From: Nymphaea colorata
Lineage: Eukaryota > Streptophyta > Magnoliopsida > Nymphaeales > Nymphaeaceae
Assembly: GCF_008831285.2 (NCBI RefSeq)
Contig: NC_045140.1
Location: forward strand, 24,818,131 to 24,882,130
DNA: 64,000 bases
Direction: 5' to 3'
Shown here: in pieces, positions 10,580-22,764 of the stretch
Layout: every line of letters starts with the position of its first letter
Position numbering within the stretch: position 1 is the stretch's first letter
Notes under the pieces: model-generated
The model's input: the letters and a program-made list of their open reading frames with translations, nothing else
Told to the model about the DNA's origin: nothing
Database searches by the model: none
Position numbers and translations under genes: made by a program

Positions 10580-13500
10580 CTCTATTGGCTTTGTAGGGAA
10601 GAGGTACTCTATATAGGAGTATTGATGCAGCAATATAATAGCATCCTGCAGATACGACATGTTTGCATCAGGTTCCTTTTGCCTCCCGTAATTCATTAAA
10701 AAAGAAGACAAGAAAACCATATGATTGCTGCAGTTGGCTTAATTCAGCTCAAACCGTTCAGCCAAGTTACGACTTTCTGTTTCTTTTCGGCAATGCAGAG
10801 AAATCCACAACTTCGTGTTGGCTTGGAGCTAAGGTCTCTAGAGTCGTCTGTTCTATTATTATTGTTCTACTTTGTTAAATTTCAAGTGAAACATATCTTA
10901 AATGCGTTCTACTTTGTTAAATGGGTCCCCGGATAGGATTTCCAGAGCGTCCGGTCACGACAGCAGCATCTGCGGTGCCCATATGTTTATGCACGATTCT
11001 CCGGCCGGCGTCTCCACGATTTCCCTCTGTTTTCTTTTTTTAATTCCTCATTCGAAAAAGAAGCGAAGAAGGTAGGGGGCCTCTACGACGATACCCCCAC
11101 CCAACGCCCGTTCATCGGAAAAGAAGCGAAGAATTTGGATGGAAAAGCAGCTCTGAGTAAGGTTCGGATTTTGGTATATCTCATCCAAAAACTTACGATG
11201 ATATTGGAGAAACCTTGAGATAAAACTCGTTAAAACGAGGGAAGGTTCCTTCGGTGTGAACTGATGACTACAGTCAATCCAAACTTTTATGACTTTTTAC
11301 AAGGCTGAGACCATGAGAAAGCCGAACTGGTTACCTCTGAGGAAGCTTGAACGACAAGATGGCGGCGGAGACGGTCATGTTCTCCGATCTTCAACTTCCT
11401 ACCTTTTTAAGATTCCTCCACTCTCCTCACCAACTACGGTGGTCGGTAAACGAATGCCCAGTTGGGAGAGAGTTTTGAGACAGGCGCCGGAATTATAAAC
11501 AGCAGTATAAAGCAACACTTCAACTTCACACCGAGTGTGACAAGACCTTTGCACGCATCTGAACAAGACGGCGTGCATACAAGATTCTTCACTTTCCAGT
11601 CAAACTCCAGCGTTGAAGGCAAGAGTCTTGAGCCACGTGGTTTAGCTTTTAATTGCCGGCACCGGTGGAAAGAGCCAGGCCAGGGAGCGCCCACTCGGAG
11701 GTGGGGGTCAGCTCACAAATTGATTGCTCCCCATGACAAAACAAGTTGACTTGACCCCAAGTAGGCTCCAGCGACCTAATCGGTGCCTAGCACCAATTGC
11801 ATCACGTCTTTAACCGTACATTTCATATTTAATCATATCAAAATTTCACGACTTGATAAACTGAAAATATTTCACGTCTTAAATCTAAACTTTCGCTCAT
11901 ACGAACCATATTCTTTCAGGTAACTCAAATCACACGCATGCGACGGGGAGACGATGAAGTTCATAGCAGTTCTCGGAAGGAAGAGATTATGAAGTGAAGG
12001 GTGAGAAGCTGCGACGCTTTCTCGCCCATAGCGGTCGCTGTTGCAATTGAAAAGCACGTAGAAAGAAGAAAGCGAGCGGATGGAGTTCCTATTATGGAAG
12101 CTATAGGCTTCTAGTGCATGATTAGAACAAAGATAGAGAAGATTTTTTTTTTTTTTGTTTCTCTTCCAGTAATTCTTTATTACTTTTCTTAGACCACAAA
12201 TTTGGATATTACCAGAGGCACATGTCGGCTTGTATAGGCAATTGTCCACACGGACCGGATATATTAGTGTTTCATAGTTGCCATTTATTTACACATATTC
12301 GTGTCCCTGGTCATTGATTTTTTTTTTAGGAGACATTACACCTAACAATTCAATCGGCAGTCAAGTTGGGGATTTTTTGTCTCAAACCGAAAGCGGAGCA
12401 AGAGCCACTTAAAGCCACCAAGTTGGGTCTGCCAATATTTTCAGTGCGTCAAGTGGGGAGAGATTCCCGATTCCTAAAGTGGCTCATGGGATACTCGATC
12501 TCAGGTATCAAGAATAATTTGTTTTGTGAGCCAAACACGTCGAAGAACTTTCTACGAAAACTTGTAGTTGGTTCCACCTCAGTTCAGTTTAAAAGGGTTG
12601 CCGCCAGCTTTCTTTATAACAAGTCAAGTAAAATTTATTTCAGATAAGTTTTACCTGGATGCCGACGTGGCCTTGACTAAAGGTTGCAGATACCTCTAAA
12701 TATGGAACAAAAAGGGAGAGTGGACATGGTGTCACATTCGCCGGCACGAAGAAATCCCAAAGTTCGTCGTTCATGAGATCGTGACTTTCATATATAATTA
12801 GAAAAATAAGCATGGTAATTAAGAAAACAAGATGCGCGGTAAATAAATTTTGAACTTTAAATCCATTGGTGTTTCGTTAGAAATGTCTTCCACTTTTCAA
12901 CTGTTGCGTAAAAGCTTAAACCAATTTCAAGTTTAAATAATTCTAAATTAGGATTAAACTCTGAAGTATAAACAAACCAATTTCAACTTGCGTAGACGTT
13001 TTGTTTAGAATTTATTATGATTTTTTTTTTGTGAGTAGGAGGTTAACAACTTATTGTCCCAAGAATAAACCATGAAGGTCACACCCTTTTTCCTTAGTTC
13101 TGGGTTGCATTGAGACATGGGTGTGGAGTATGATTCTGAGTTTTTGAAAATTAAATTTTACCATTTAATTTCTTAAACTAAATTAATTTAGTTTTTTAAC
13201 AAGTTTGAAATTACATAATGTCCCTCTCTCTCGAAAAAGTATATTCTGGTGGATAGTTCATCCTTTTCTTACTCTTAAACGTGGCTTTTCTTTTTCCTTG
13301 GAAAAAAAAAGAAGAAAAACATAGTTATATAATTTAACTTTTGCACATTATTCTAATATATACGTCATGTCTTTGTTTTTCTTTAAAGCCATTTGTTTAA
13401 CAAACAGCTTCAATTGACAGTTTGATTAACTTCAATAATTAATGCAAAACACCTAAAAGAAGGGCCCAATGCAGATGACAACGGGGACATACGCTTTAAG

Positions 13501-13606
13501 AATGGGGCTTGTACTTTTAGATAGATAAGCAAATATATTTATTCCACTAACTGTCAATTTTAGTGGGAAATCATCCCTTAATTTTCCGATGTCCAATGCT
13601 GCGTTG
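10580..13606. other. Intergenic DNA, nothing supportable
   Basis: Short frames only. The block at 10930-11760 is GC-richer than its surroundings and contains purine-rich repeats of the type AAAAGAAGCGAAGAA (two copies near 11055 and 11120). It may be an old relic of a gene leader or retroelement, but no protein motif supports this. The motif GTTCTACTTTGTTAAAT occurs twice (near 10863 and 10905). Confidence 0.4.
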
Positions 13607-13790
13607 GCAGTTAATAATAAGGAGATCATTAGGTAAAAAATGTCTTATTTAAGGCTTTACAATGAAAACTCATGTAGAATGAATAGTTTTTAAAAGAAGC
13701 AGTTAATAATAAGGAGATCATTAGGTAAAAAATGTCTTATTTAAAGCTTTACAATGAAAACTCATGTAGAATGAATAGTTTTTAAAAGAA
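13607..13790. repeat. Tandem duplication, 2 x 92 bp
   Basis: Copy one is 13607-13698 and copy two is 13699-13790. Both begin GCAGTTAATAATAAGGAG and end TTTTTAAAAGAA. I see a single difference (AAGGCTTT against AAAGCTTT), so the duplication is young. Confidence 0.93.
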
Positions 13791-13799
13791 TCCATGGTC

Positions 13800-13985
13800 A
13801 GCCGCAAAGCTATAAATTTTTTTATAAATGAGTGGAATTAAAGTTTCTAAATTTTGATATGAGCAAAAATGTCATTTTTCATCATTTTTTTATATAAGAC
13901 AAATGAAATTTTTTAAAATTTACGTATAATTTTTTTTTTTTAAAAAAAAGCCCATGCAACCCCCTTACTCCGGCCCCTGCCCATG
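13800..13985. mobile_element. Degraded hAT-type MITE, copy A
   Basis: The interior (AATTAAAGTTTCTAAATTTT ... ATGTCATTTTTCA ... AATTTACGTATAATTTT) is clearly related to the elements at 14636-14817 and 22765-22910. The 3' side still reads CTCCGGCCCCTG, a decayed form of the CCGCCCCTG end. The 5' end is uncertain. Confidence 0.55.
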
Positions 13986-14635
13986 ATTAATTAGAATTTA
14001 ATGCCGTCACCTTCTTTCTCCGGCCGTTCGGCCATCTGAAAAAGTCTCTCTCATATTCCGTATTATTTTTATGTTTTCCAGATTTGGGGCAATTGACTTT
14101 CATACCCTGGACCAAATCTCCAAGTGATACAACGTATTTGTTTTGAGGCGGCTACGATATTTTCCTCTTTCTCTCTCTCTTTATGTGTAATGTGGACATA
14201 GGAAATATAATTTTAATACCAACTTGACCGTCGGTGGCATGCTCATCTCCTTTTCTTTTCTTTTGCTCGTTGAGTTGAGTGTGGAATCTGTGAGAACTGA
14301 GAATGATTGAAAGCGATGTTGGTGCAACTTGTTCTTGATTTTCTTTTACTCCTACAAATTCTTCAATTTTGTTTGCATTATTGAAAGAAGAAAGCGTGAG
14401 CGAATAAGTTAAAAAACTATAAGTATTTGTGAGATATCAATGCAAAATGTGTGTGGACATAGATATACAAAACATGCATCCAATTCCTGCTTGTACTAAT
14501 GTGAAATGAATCACTCCATTTGACTAAAAGGACGAGGTTGGAGTCGGTTTGGTTGGACCCTTCTCAACTACTAAGTTCCACTAGAATGGTCAAAGTGGGC
14601 TGAGTGCTGGAGCATTGTCGGTGCTTCGGTTTGAT

Positions 14636-14817
14636 CAGGGGTGAAGGTAGAAATTTTTCAGAATTAAAGTTTTTTAATTCTAACTATAGTTGAAATATCA
14701 TTTTTCAAAATTTTTATATAAAACAAATGATTTTTTTTAATTTACATATATATATATATATATATATTTTAATTGAGGTGGAGCCAAGACCCATACTGAT
14801 CCTAATTCCGCCCCTAG
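14636..14817. mobile_element. hAT-type MITE, copy B
   Basis: It starts CAGGGGTGAAGGTAG and ends ATTCCGCCCCTAG, matching the common plant hAT terminus CAGGGGCGGA on both strands. The interior is AT-rich and includes a (TA) run at about 14744-14768. I could not see a clean 8-bp target duplication. Confidence 0.6.
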
Positions 14818-15209
14818 ATTTAAAGGCTGTATTGAATACTATCCACTAGTAGAGGCATCACAACCTAGCACACTCCCCATATAAGGCCATTTTTGTCTTT
14901 TTGTTTGAGGTCCTCTTTGTGGTTTTTCCTATTATGTTTTTATGGAAGGAAGTTTGTCAAAATTTTGTGTATGTTATGAGCAACAAATGAGCCACCGGTG
15001 CCTGCCAAGTGAAGATGAAAGACAAGAAAAAGAAGCAACTGGGATGTGTTAGTGAGATCCACTGTGGAGGCAAAGAAGGCAAGCTAGGAGTTTCAAAGGC
15101 ACAAGGAGCAACAGTTGGGTAGATAGACGCGCAGGTGGTCTGAGATATTCACACGCCTGGCAGAATGGAGAGAGATCTATCTCTCATGTTGCGTTGATAA
15201 TCAAACAAT

Positions 15210-15246
15210 TCATGAGGAGGAGGAGGAAGAAGAAGAAGAAGAAGAA
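15210..15246. repeat. GGA/GAA microsatellite
   Basis: A run of GAGGAGGAGGA followed by GAA repeats. It lies downstream of the F-box gene's stop codon. Confidence 0.85.
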
Positions 15247-15341
15247 ATTTTAAGATCTAATTGTTCCTTTAAGTTGAAACTCTAGTATATAGATAAGCAT
15301 ACTACACATAACATAAAGTTTTAAGCAAGCCTTAACACCAT

Positions 15342-15367
15342 CTCTCTCTCTCTCTCTCTCTCTCTCT
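15342..15367. repeat. (TC)n microsatellite
   Basis: An uninterrupted TC run of about 26 bases, about 40 bases beyond the F-box gene stop codon and so probably in its 3'UTR. Confidence 0.85.
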
Positions 15368-15407
15368 AACCTATTGGGTTGCCTTGCCTTAATTGGGTTG
15401 CCTTGCC

Positions 15408-16649
15408 TTAATGTCCTTGAAAGAGTTTCATGGACATCAGGCTGCTGCTGTAAGGGTACACACAGACAAAGTTCATATTGGGAGAATTTAAACGCTCGTT
15501 CAGCTTCTTGGTCTTCACATTGTAAGAGAGGATGCTATCAGCAGCCCTTAGCAGCACGATGCCATCACCACAGTAACACAGTGGATGAAAGAGCTTCGTG
15601 TCCATCTCGTGCAGCTTCAGATGCGAATTCTTTCTCAGGCACACCATCTCATCACTGCAGTTCGTTGGCTTCTTCACTATGGAGTTCAGCAGATAAAAGT
15701 GATTGTCTACCACAGTCTGCAGGCAGACGCTGTACTTCATCAACCATTTAGCATCTGGCCTGCAGCTCTCTGCAGTCCATATATTCAGCCTAGTGATCCC
15801 CGTCCGCACAAAATAGAGGCTTCCCTCTGAAGCTCCAAGCCATTCATCATCCCAACATGGAGGCGAGTTGGAGTTCATGATCTTCTCCTCCACGTTTCCC
15901 GACGGAAACTTCATCAACCAGGACTCTTCTTTCTCAACATCAAAAGCGAGGATGTGTTCACGAATACACAGCCAAAACAGGATCCCACCATGAAAGACGG
16001 GACATGAATCAGAAACAGTACGGCAGACATTGGTTTCATTTGACATAGCCCATGCACCAGTTTGGGACGAGTAAATCTGGAACTTAACGTCATGGCAAGA
16101 CTCGTATGAAGCTTCCCATTTTGAAACAAGGGCTTGGACGAGAACCACTTTGTAGTTGAAGGAGGGGGTGCTTATGCAAGGGTCAAACGCCAAACCAACG
16201 CTGGTCTCTGTGGAGAACCTGCTGGGCGACTCGGGATCCATGGGTGTTTCTTCTTGAATGGGTGGCGGAAGGGTGAAGAAGTCCATGTTGATGGGGTTCA
16301 GTATAGAAACGGAGCTCGAGAGGCCGTCATAGTTCCAGCAGCACAGAAGGCCGTTGCAGGAAGCAACGAGGTCGGCACCCTTCTGCTGCAGGAAGCCCTG
16401 CAATGAACTGGGGATGCCTGCTGATGAAGCGTTCCACAGGAAGGATCTTGAGGATTTGGAATAGATCGAGGCAAAGAACTCTTGTTTTGCTGTGCAGGAG
16501 TGGCGAGCCTGCTCGGATGTGAAGTGCAGGTCTGAGATTATGGAATTCCACTGCTTGCATATGATCTTGTATTGCAGAAGCAATTTTGCCGGGAAGCGTG
16601 ATAGTATGTTTCTGTAGATGTCCTCGTTGAATGGGCAACCTTCTTCCAT
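15408..16649 (-). CDS. F-box protein (F-box plus F-box-associated region)
   Basis: An intronless coding exon of 413 aa starting MEEGCPFNEDIYRNILSRFP. Residues about 5-45 form an F-box (NILSRFPAKLLLQYKIICKQW pattern), which binds the Skp1/ASK subunit of an SCF ubiquitin ligase. The rest carries the LVASCNGLLCC...NP motif typical of F-box-associated repeats in the large plant F-box family; the substrate is unknown. An in-frame ATG four codons upstream (16661) sits directly after TTTGCATCTCAG, a good 3' splice site, so an upstream exon is likely. Start 16649 or 16661 cannot be decided. No frameshift or internal stop. The frame stays open to 16760, but that part is intron-like. Plant F-box genes turn over fast, so orthology is not claimed. 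Confidence 0.88.
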   Translation of the reverse strand: MEEGCPFNEDIYRNILSRFPAKLLLQYKIICKQWNSIISDLHFTSEQARHSCTAKQEFFASIYSKSSRSFLWNASSAGIPSSLQGFLQQKGADLVASCNGLLCCWNYDGLSSSVSILNPINMDFFTLPPPIQEETPMDPESPSRFSTETSVGLAFDPCISTPSFNYKVVLVQALVSKWEASYESCHDVKFQIYSSQTGAWAMSNETNVCRTVSDSCPVFHGGILFWLCIREHILAFDVEKEESWLMKFPSGNVEEKIMNSNSPPCWDDEWLGASEGSLYFVRTGITRLNIWTAESCRPDAKWLMKYSVCLQTVVDNHFYLLNSIVKKPTNCSDEMVCLRKNSHLKLHEMDTKLFHPLCYCGDGIVLLRAADSILSYNVKTKKLNERLNSPNMNFVCVYPYSSSLMSMKLFQGH

Positions 16650-16762
16650 CGTGTAGATCATCTGAGATGCAAAAGAGATGATCAGTAAATGGATCTTGAT
16701 TGAAAAACCAAGTGTAACAGTTAGCAAAATAATTCCAAGTTCAAAATCGTTCACCAACACAT

Positions 16763-17977
16763 GCAGCTATTGAATGGTACTGGGAACCAGGGATGTACTA
16801 CAGTACCACTTGACCCCGCCATTAATGGCGAGGAGAGGAAGTCAGCTTTAACTTCTTCTTTTTTTAATATTTGAAGACTTTTTAAATATACAAATACTTT
16901 ATTTCTCAAAGCAAATTCTTTAATAGTTTTTGGCGTCTAGAAAGTGAGAGAGAGAGGGAGGGAGAGATCTTGTCGCGTGGATAAGAGTCCGAGTGGACCA
17001 GTGATTTAGTAGAAGAGAAGATAACTGGCCGGGTTAATTTTAGCTTGTCAAGTTCGAGTCCAGTTTTGGGCCAAGGGCCCGATTCGTTGATTTGTCAACA
17101 AAGTAACTACAAAGACATGGAAGTGCGCAGGAAGATTCACAAGGAAATTTTCCCAAAAGAGACAAAAAAAATTATGTTAGCGGGGAAACAGAGGTGACGA
17201 TGACTAAAACGTAGCGAAGTTGACCACGGCGCAGGAGATGATCTGACGTCAAATTCTTCTCAGAGTAAACATGCACGAGAACTGCGGACTATATGTATGT
17301 ATATAAAGTGAATTCGGCCAGCCGCCCAGAACACAGCGTCCGATCGATCTTGATATATATATATATATATAAAAGGGTCCTGACCTGCTTACGCTCCTAA
17401 AACAGAAAATCTGCAAATATGGTATGCGTTCTTAATGCCTAGACTGGCATCCTGCGTTCATCTCGAAGGCGTTATTTTTCGGCAAAATGAAAAAAAGTTC
17501 GCAGTTTATTTAAGAGAAAATGGATATCTTTGGCTAAGGATGGAGAGGGCTGATTCACATGCAACCTGCAGAACATCTACGCTCTATTCTCACAGAACAT
17601 GAGCACACAACGATCAACTTTATACTTAAATAGATCTAGACGCTAAATTTCAGGGCATACGTCTACATCTACAATTAGCTTTACACATAAAGTGAGTAAT
17701 AGTAAGAGCAAGTTGCAAAAGGTGTCGATTGGAAGACCCAAAATCAAGTCAGGGTTCTACTAAATTTGCAGTCTCAGCCTTGCCATGGTGGTGCTAATTT
17801 ATTAGGCTTTGTGAATGAGTTCTGAACGAGAGTTTTCCACTTGAAAAATCGGTTTCTTTTTCCCGGAAAAAAGTCAGGTTGGTCTTAAGCACCCTTCCAA
17901 GAAAGGCCAAGATTGCAGAGTGACTGCAGTAGAAGCAGACTTAAAATCTTCACCTCATACCACCTGCTAATTCCTAC
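16763..17977. other. Gene-free stretch, probably intron of the F-box gene
   Basis: No coding signal. It contains a purine-rich GAGA stretch (16945-16965) and an (AT) run at about 17351-17371. If the upstream exon proposed at 17978-18203 is right, this is its intron; otherwise it is promoter DNA. Confidence 0.4.
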
Positions 17978-18203
17978 CTGCTGTAATTAACTCGGAGAAA
18001 AAAACTGGAGTTGAGAAATTTACCGGTGCTAGATCTATCCTCTGAAAGCCAATCGAATCCAGTCGGCCGGCAATCAATCTTCGCCGGCGAGAGCTCTCCT
18101 ACCAACTTTGGATTTACGAGTGCAAAGCACTGGAAAGGAAGAGAGCGAAGCAGACCTCTTCCTTCTACGGAGGTGCTCTGCGGCCTGTCTGTGCTTGCAT
18201 GCA
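17978..18203 (-). other. Possible 5' exon of the F-box gene
   Basis: On the minus strand a TATA box (GGCTATAAAATG, core 18228-18234) is followed by a GC-rich stretch that ends ATTACAGCAG at 17978 before GTAGGAATTAG, a plausible 5' splice site. The matching 3' splice site would be CTCAG just before 16661, giving an intron of about 1.3 kb. The stretch contains an ATG-led frame (near 18204, MHASTDRP...) that, if spliced as proposed, ends in TGA at the junction and would be an upstream frame. All of this is inference; it could equally be a separate small gene. Confidence 0.35.
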
Positions 18204-18227
18204 TTCCACGAGCAATGGCTGCTGTCA

Positions 18228-18234
18228 TTTTATA
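18228..18234 (-). promoter_or_regulatory. Candidate TATA box
   Basis: TATAAAA on the minus strand lies about 30 bases upstream of the start of a GC-rich stretch that ends at a splice-donor-like site at 17978. A second TATATAAA (about 18464-18471, minus) lies 235 bases further up. Neither is proven. Confidence 0.35.
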
Positions 18235-18249
18235 GCCGCAGAGGGCCAC

Positions 18250-20026
18250 CGTCCTTGTCCTTCACCAGCCGTGGTCGACGTATGTGGGGAACACGGGGGT
18301 GGATGACATTAAACCCGGCCCCCCTTTCTATGGCATCTTTATTCTATTATCAATTAGCTTTTCAAGCCTGGACAAATGAATTGGTCATGAAAACGATATG
18401 ATCATTTAATGGCGGGGCAATCACCGATTTCAAAAGCTGCATTCCAAGCAGCCACCAACCATCTTTATATATAATCACCCATTTCACTTACAAAAGTGAT
18501 CACATTCATCATTATAGACACCTTTATTATCTAATTCACATCATTTTCTTAATGTTTTTCTCTCAACCGTCCAATGCCATGGATGAGAAGATCCTCGTAA
18601 GTGAATTGGATGACTTTAAATAGGTAAAATTACTATTCACTGAAATGGTTTAGACCATAAACTATTGTTAATGTCCCTTTGTTGACTTTTACTTAGAATG
18701 ATTTTTTTTTTGTCATCTGGCAACATCTTGCAGCCGACAGATTTAAATTAATATATGTATGTGGTTTTTTTTTTCTCCAGAAAAACTCAAAATTTCTCTT
18801 TCTTACTTCTATCAACAACTCTCACGTTATCTTTGTGAGAAAATGTCAAGCTCTATATCTTATTTTAAATAGATACGCCATCGAGTTTCAAGTTGATTGC
18901 CTTTCCATTTGACTTGGTTGGGTCATGCTTCGGCTAAAGAAAAGTGATCAAGATAAGTCGCTCTTTGACGTTTGGAAGAAAAAATCATATGTGACCTTTC
19001 AGTGAATTGAAAAAGTTCAATCACGTATCTTCTTTCCACGACTAATTCGTGTTTCATCTTGATGGTGTAAAGGAAATGCAAACTATGAACGTCAGTTAAT
19101 TTATAACCCACGCAGTAGACTTGATTACTAAATTAATAAGATGTTTCGACCTTTTATCGCGTACTGGATCCAGATTTTGTTCATCCGATCCGGTCAATAT
19201 TGAAATTCGAGTTTGAATTGGATATCAATATAGCGTCCAAAGGTCAACCCTGTGACGCGCGCACCTGGGGCAGGCTTTGACTGTGCAAATAGACCCATCT
19301 TTGACTTTGCGACCGGATATGCTTTCCTTGCGTCTCGAACTGGTGACGTGACGTCCATTAATGGAGTGTGTTAAGTTCACTACTGGCTGTATGCGAACAG
19401 AGCCTTTGTGGACGAATCCTGTACATCAAGTGGGCAATCACGACGGATGTGCGCTTGCAGCTACATGGAACGACATGTCATGTGCGTGTGAAGAATGGAC
19501 CAGAAGACGGATGGATTCTTATTAATTTTGGGCAAAAAATTCAAATGCATGTTTGTCATGACTTAATTTGGCAACAGATGGGACTATTTTTCTTCGAATT
19601 TTATAAAGACTCTTCCTTGCCGATCAAGGAAAGATCTTCAGGTTCAAACTCAAGACTATCAATCGAAGGACTTCCCATCTTATCTTAATTGGCAACCATC
19701 TAGTTATTGATCTTAAACGCAGTGGTTCCAAATCGCTTCACGTGGAATTGGTTGGTCTCCTCATAAGCTATATAATTTATGCTAATTTCCTGGGGTTAGG
19801 CATATAAATGGTTCAAACTTTTGTTGGATCTAGATTTTAAGGAATTTGACTTAATCGGATATTGTGTAAACACTTTTGGTTTGTCGGACATCATGATCTT
19901 TCAAAATCGTATTCATCTATGACTAGCATAAGATTACTACGTTATTCGGTGAGTGGGGAGGATTTAATCCCATCGTCCAAGTGAAGACCGAAGCCTTCTC
20001 CACTACTCTGTTTTTGTTAACGTTCT
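18250..20026. other. Intergenic DNA, nothing supportable
   Basis: No frame with recognisable protein features on either strand. AT-rich with several T8-T9 runs. Confidence 0.45.
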
Positions 20027-20462
20027 TTTGGTATCTCAAGGCAATAAGCATGCTATGCTTCAACTTCCATATGAGTGTCATCTCTTTTACACTATACACC
20101 ACATAGAGTTGTCACTACAAAAGTTCAAAACAGAGACTAGCCACCTATCAGCCTCTATCCCATTTGTTGCGCTACCCCCCTCGAGAATAGATATACCTAA
20201 TTCATTTGCATCCCTACCTCGAGCCTATTAAGTGACATGCCTGATTCATTTGCTTTTGGTATTTCAGGGCGATACGTTCATGCTGCAACTTCCATATCAG
20301 TGTCGTCCATTTTACACCACATAGAGTTGTCACTATAGAAGTTTGAAACAGAAACTAGCCACCTACCAGCTTCTGTCCCGTCTGTTGCGCTAGCCCCCCG
20401 CGAACAGATATATTTAATTCATTTGCATGCCTACCTCGAGCCTATTAAGTGGCTTGCTTGAT
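20027..20462. repeat. Diverged tandem duplication of about 210-220 bp
   Basis: The block beginning TTTTGGTATCTCAAGGC and ending CCTCGAGCCTATTAAGTG is repeated from about 20254 (TTTTGGTATTTCAGGGC) to about 20450. Shared landmarks in order are CAACTTCCATAT, CACATAGAGTTGTCACTA, ACTAGCCACCTA, AATTCATTTGCAT and CCTCGAGCCTATTAAGTG. Many substitutions and a few small gaps show that it is older than the 92-bp duplication. Confidence 0.85.
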
Positions 20463-20904
20463 CTTTGAAGTTTCAAATCATGACACCGGCAAGCCAATTT
20501 TCCATGCATCCAGCTGCGGAATCCACGAGGACATGAAACATGTCGTGCTTGACTTGTGAATGAGGCATGCGAACTTTGAAATAAAGAGCTTGTATATATA
20601 GAAAAAGCTACCTGATCTGCTAATATGAGATAGCTCCAGTGGATGGACAGATCTGTCAAGATCCAATTCAAGGGTTGCTTTCACCAGCAGGCTGGAAAGC
20701 AGCCGAAACTGGACCAGCTTCTGAAAATATGAGTAGCTTAGTCAACTGAAAGTTTAATATGATCCAAACTCGTTCAAAATTGCCAGGGAAAAACAAGCGG
20801 TGTAGGGGCCAATCGCGCAAGTTGGCTTTGATCACCTCTTGCAATTTTCTCTCAAATGGAACCCACTCCTTGGAGCGGTAGGTCTAAAGAAGCTGGAAAA
20901 CTTG

Positions 20905-20959
<55 letters not shown>

Positions 20960-22764
20960 TTATTTATTTATTTCAGAATCACAAAGCTATCTAACCAAAA
21001 CAAGTGTCTGATCCATCAACTTGGCCATAAACATATATTGAGTTAATCATTTATTGACTTTAATAATGGTTTTAATAATAAAAAATGAATGTTTCCGGAA
21101 ATCGTATACGATCTTAGACAACAGAAATTGAACTGTTAATGGGATTTGGAAATATTTTACTGAATCCAGTAAGTCGTATTTGGATTGTTCTGGAGCAATG
21201 TTAGATAGTATTGAACTGCTAATTTAAGGGGAAGATTTTTCTTATTCAAAGTAGCAGTGATATACTATACCTGCTCTCCGAGTGAGTTTGAAGAGACACA
21301 ATGAATAGAAATATTCTTTTAATAGTAGTACTGAACTGCCTGATGATGATTCTGGATCTAAGATTATTAGCTATCTCTCATGCAGTTTCTTCAACAAATT
21401 AAGCAGTCCAAAATTCCAAATTCAATGCCCATGAATGCAATCATGGCCGCCACTGGCTGGATTATGCGCCCGCAATCTCAATATATAATCCCTTGAAAAT
21501 GGTAGCGAATATATATGAAAATCATTTTTTTTTTAGTGAAATTTGTGGAACAAATAAAAACCACGTGTAGGCCAATCGATTCGGACGAGGGATAAGATCT
21601 TTTTTGCCTTATCACTTGGCTCTTTTCTTTTCTCAAGTTCAAAGTATATACGAAGATCCAAGTGTGAAATCATCGCATTTTAATGGTTAGCCAACAGTTC
21701 CTTTGACTCATTTGTCTCGATTTTCTCAAGCATTCCTATTTATTAATACTAATGTTCATGTCGCGTTTGAAGAACAATACTTGGAATCTAATCTTGCAAC
21801 TATGCATAATTTAAAATTTCATTTTATGAACATGTTTTTGCTTTTCCACTACAATCGACATGTATTAGTTTCTTCCCTTCCACTTTCACTCTGCTCAATC
21901 TACTTGTCAATTGAAGCATAGCAGGTGCCACCGAAACCAAACCTGCAATTTTAATTGCGGGGGATAGGAGAAAGGGTGAAGGTTTCGACCCTCTTATTAA
22001 ATGGTAGATGAAGTATTTCTTTTACTCACTCAATAAAAAAATTGAGAATAGTAAGTTATCTAATATGTTAAATTAGCACACATTCAACACGACGTTAACT
22101 ATTTTAACCGAGAATCTTTCAACGTCTGTTCCACTAAAGAGGATAGATAATCTGTGCATCCCCACAAATCCAAACGCCGGCCAAAAATTTTTTATTTTTT
22201 ATTTTTGTTTGCTTTTCTTGTTTATGTTTCTTTTAAAAATAAAGTAGGTGATAGAGTGGGATAAAAAAGAACCCAAAAATCTCGAAATGAAAGTGATGGA
22301 ACTCATTTACCTGTATATATTAAAGATTCATATCTGACAAGACAGATAGGCAACAGTTGTGTATAGTTTGTATTCTTCTTAATTAATTAATTAATTAATG
22401 AACGCAGTAGATAGCTAGTGGCGTTGGGTCGGTCCAGCATCACTCGATACAAAGAACTTCCACGAAGGAGAGTTGAACCGCGAGAATGATTGAAAAGGAC
22501 ATTGGCTTCGTTGGAGTTTATGGACGTCTTTTCCTACAGTTCGTTGTTGTTGGGTTGCATTCTATGTGTTTGAATATTCGCTACAAGAAAGGAAAGAAGC
22601 AACGAAAGATAGTGTCACACTCCACGACGAGATGTATGTGAACATGACTACAAAATTCTCCAATGGGCGATGCTCTTTCTCGCTCGCATTAATGTGGAGT
22701 GGATAAGGCGGATATCGAGTCAAACTCAACAAAGATCTGTCCCGGTGCTTCAAGAAAGTGCGGG
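20463..22764. other. Intergenic DNA with microsatellites
   Basis: Contains a long (TA) run (20908-20954) leading into TTTA repeats, and AATT repeats at about 22378-22399. Otherwise I see no gene or RNA signal. Confidence 0.45.
20908..20973. repeat. (TA)n and (TTTA)n microsatellite
   Basis: About 46 bases of alternating TA are followed by four or five TTTA units. Confidence 0.9.
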
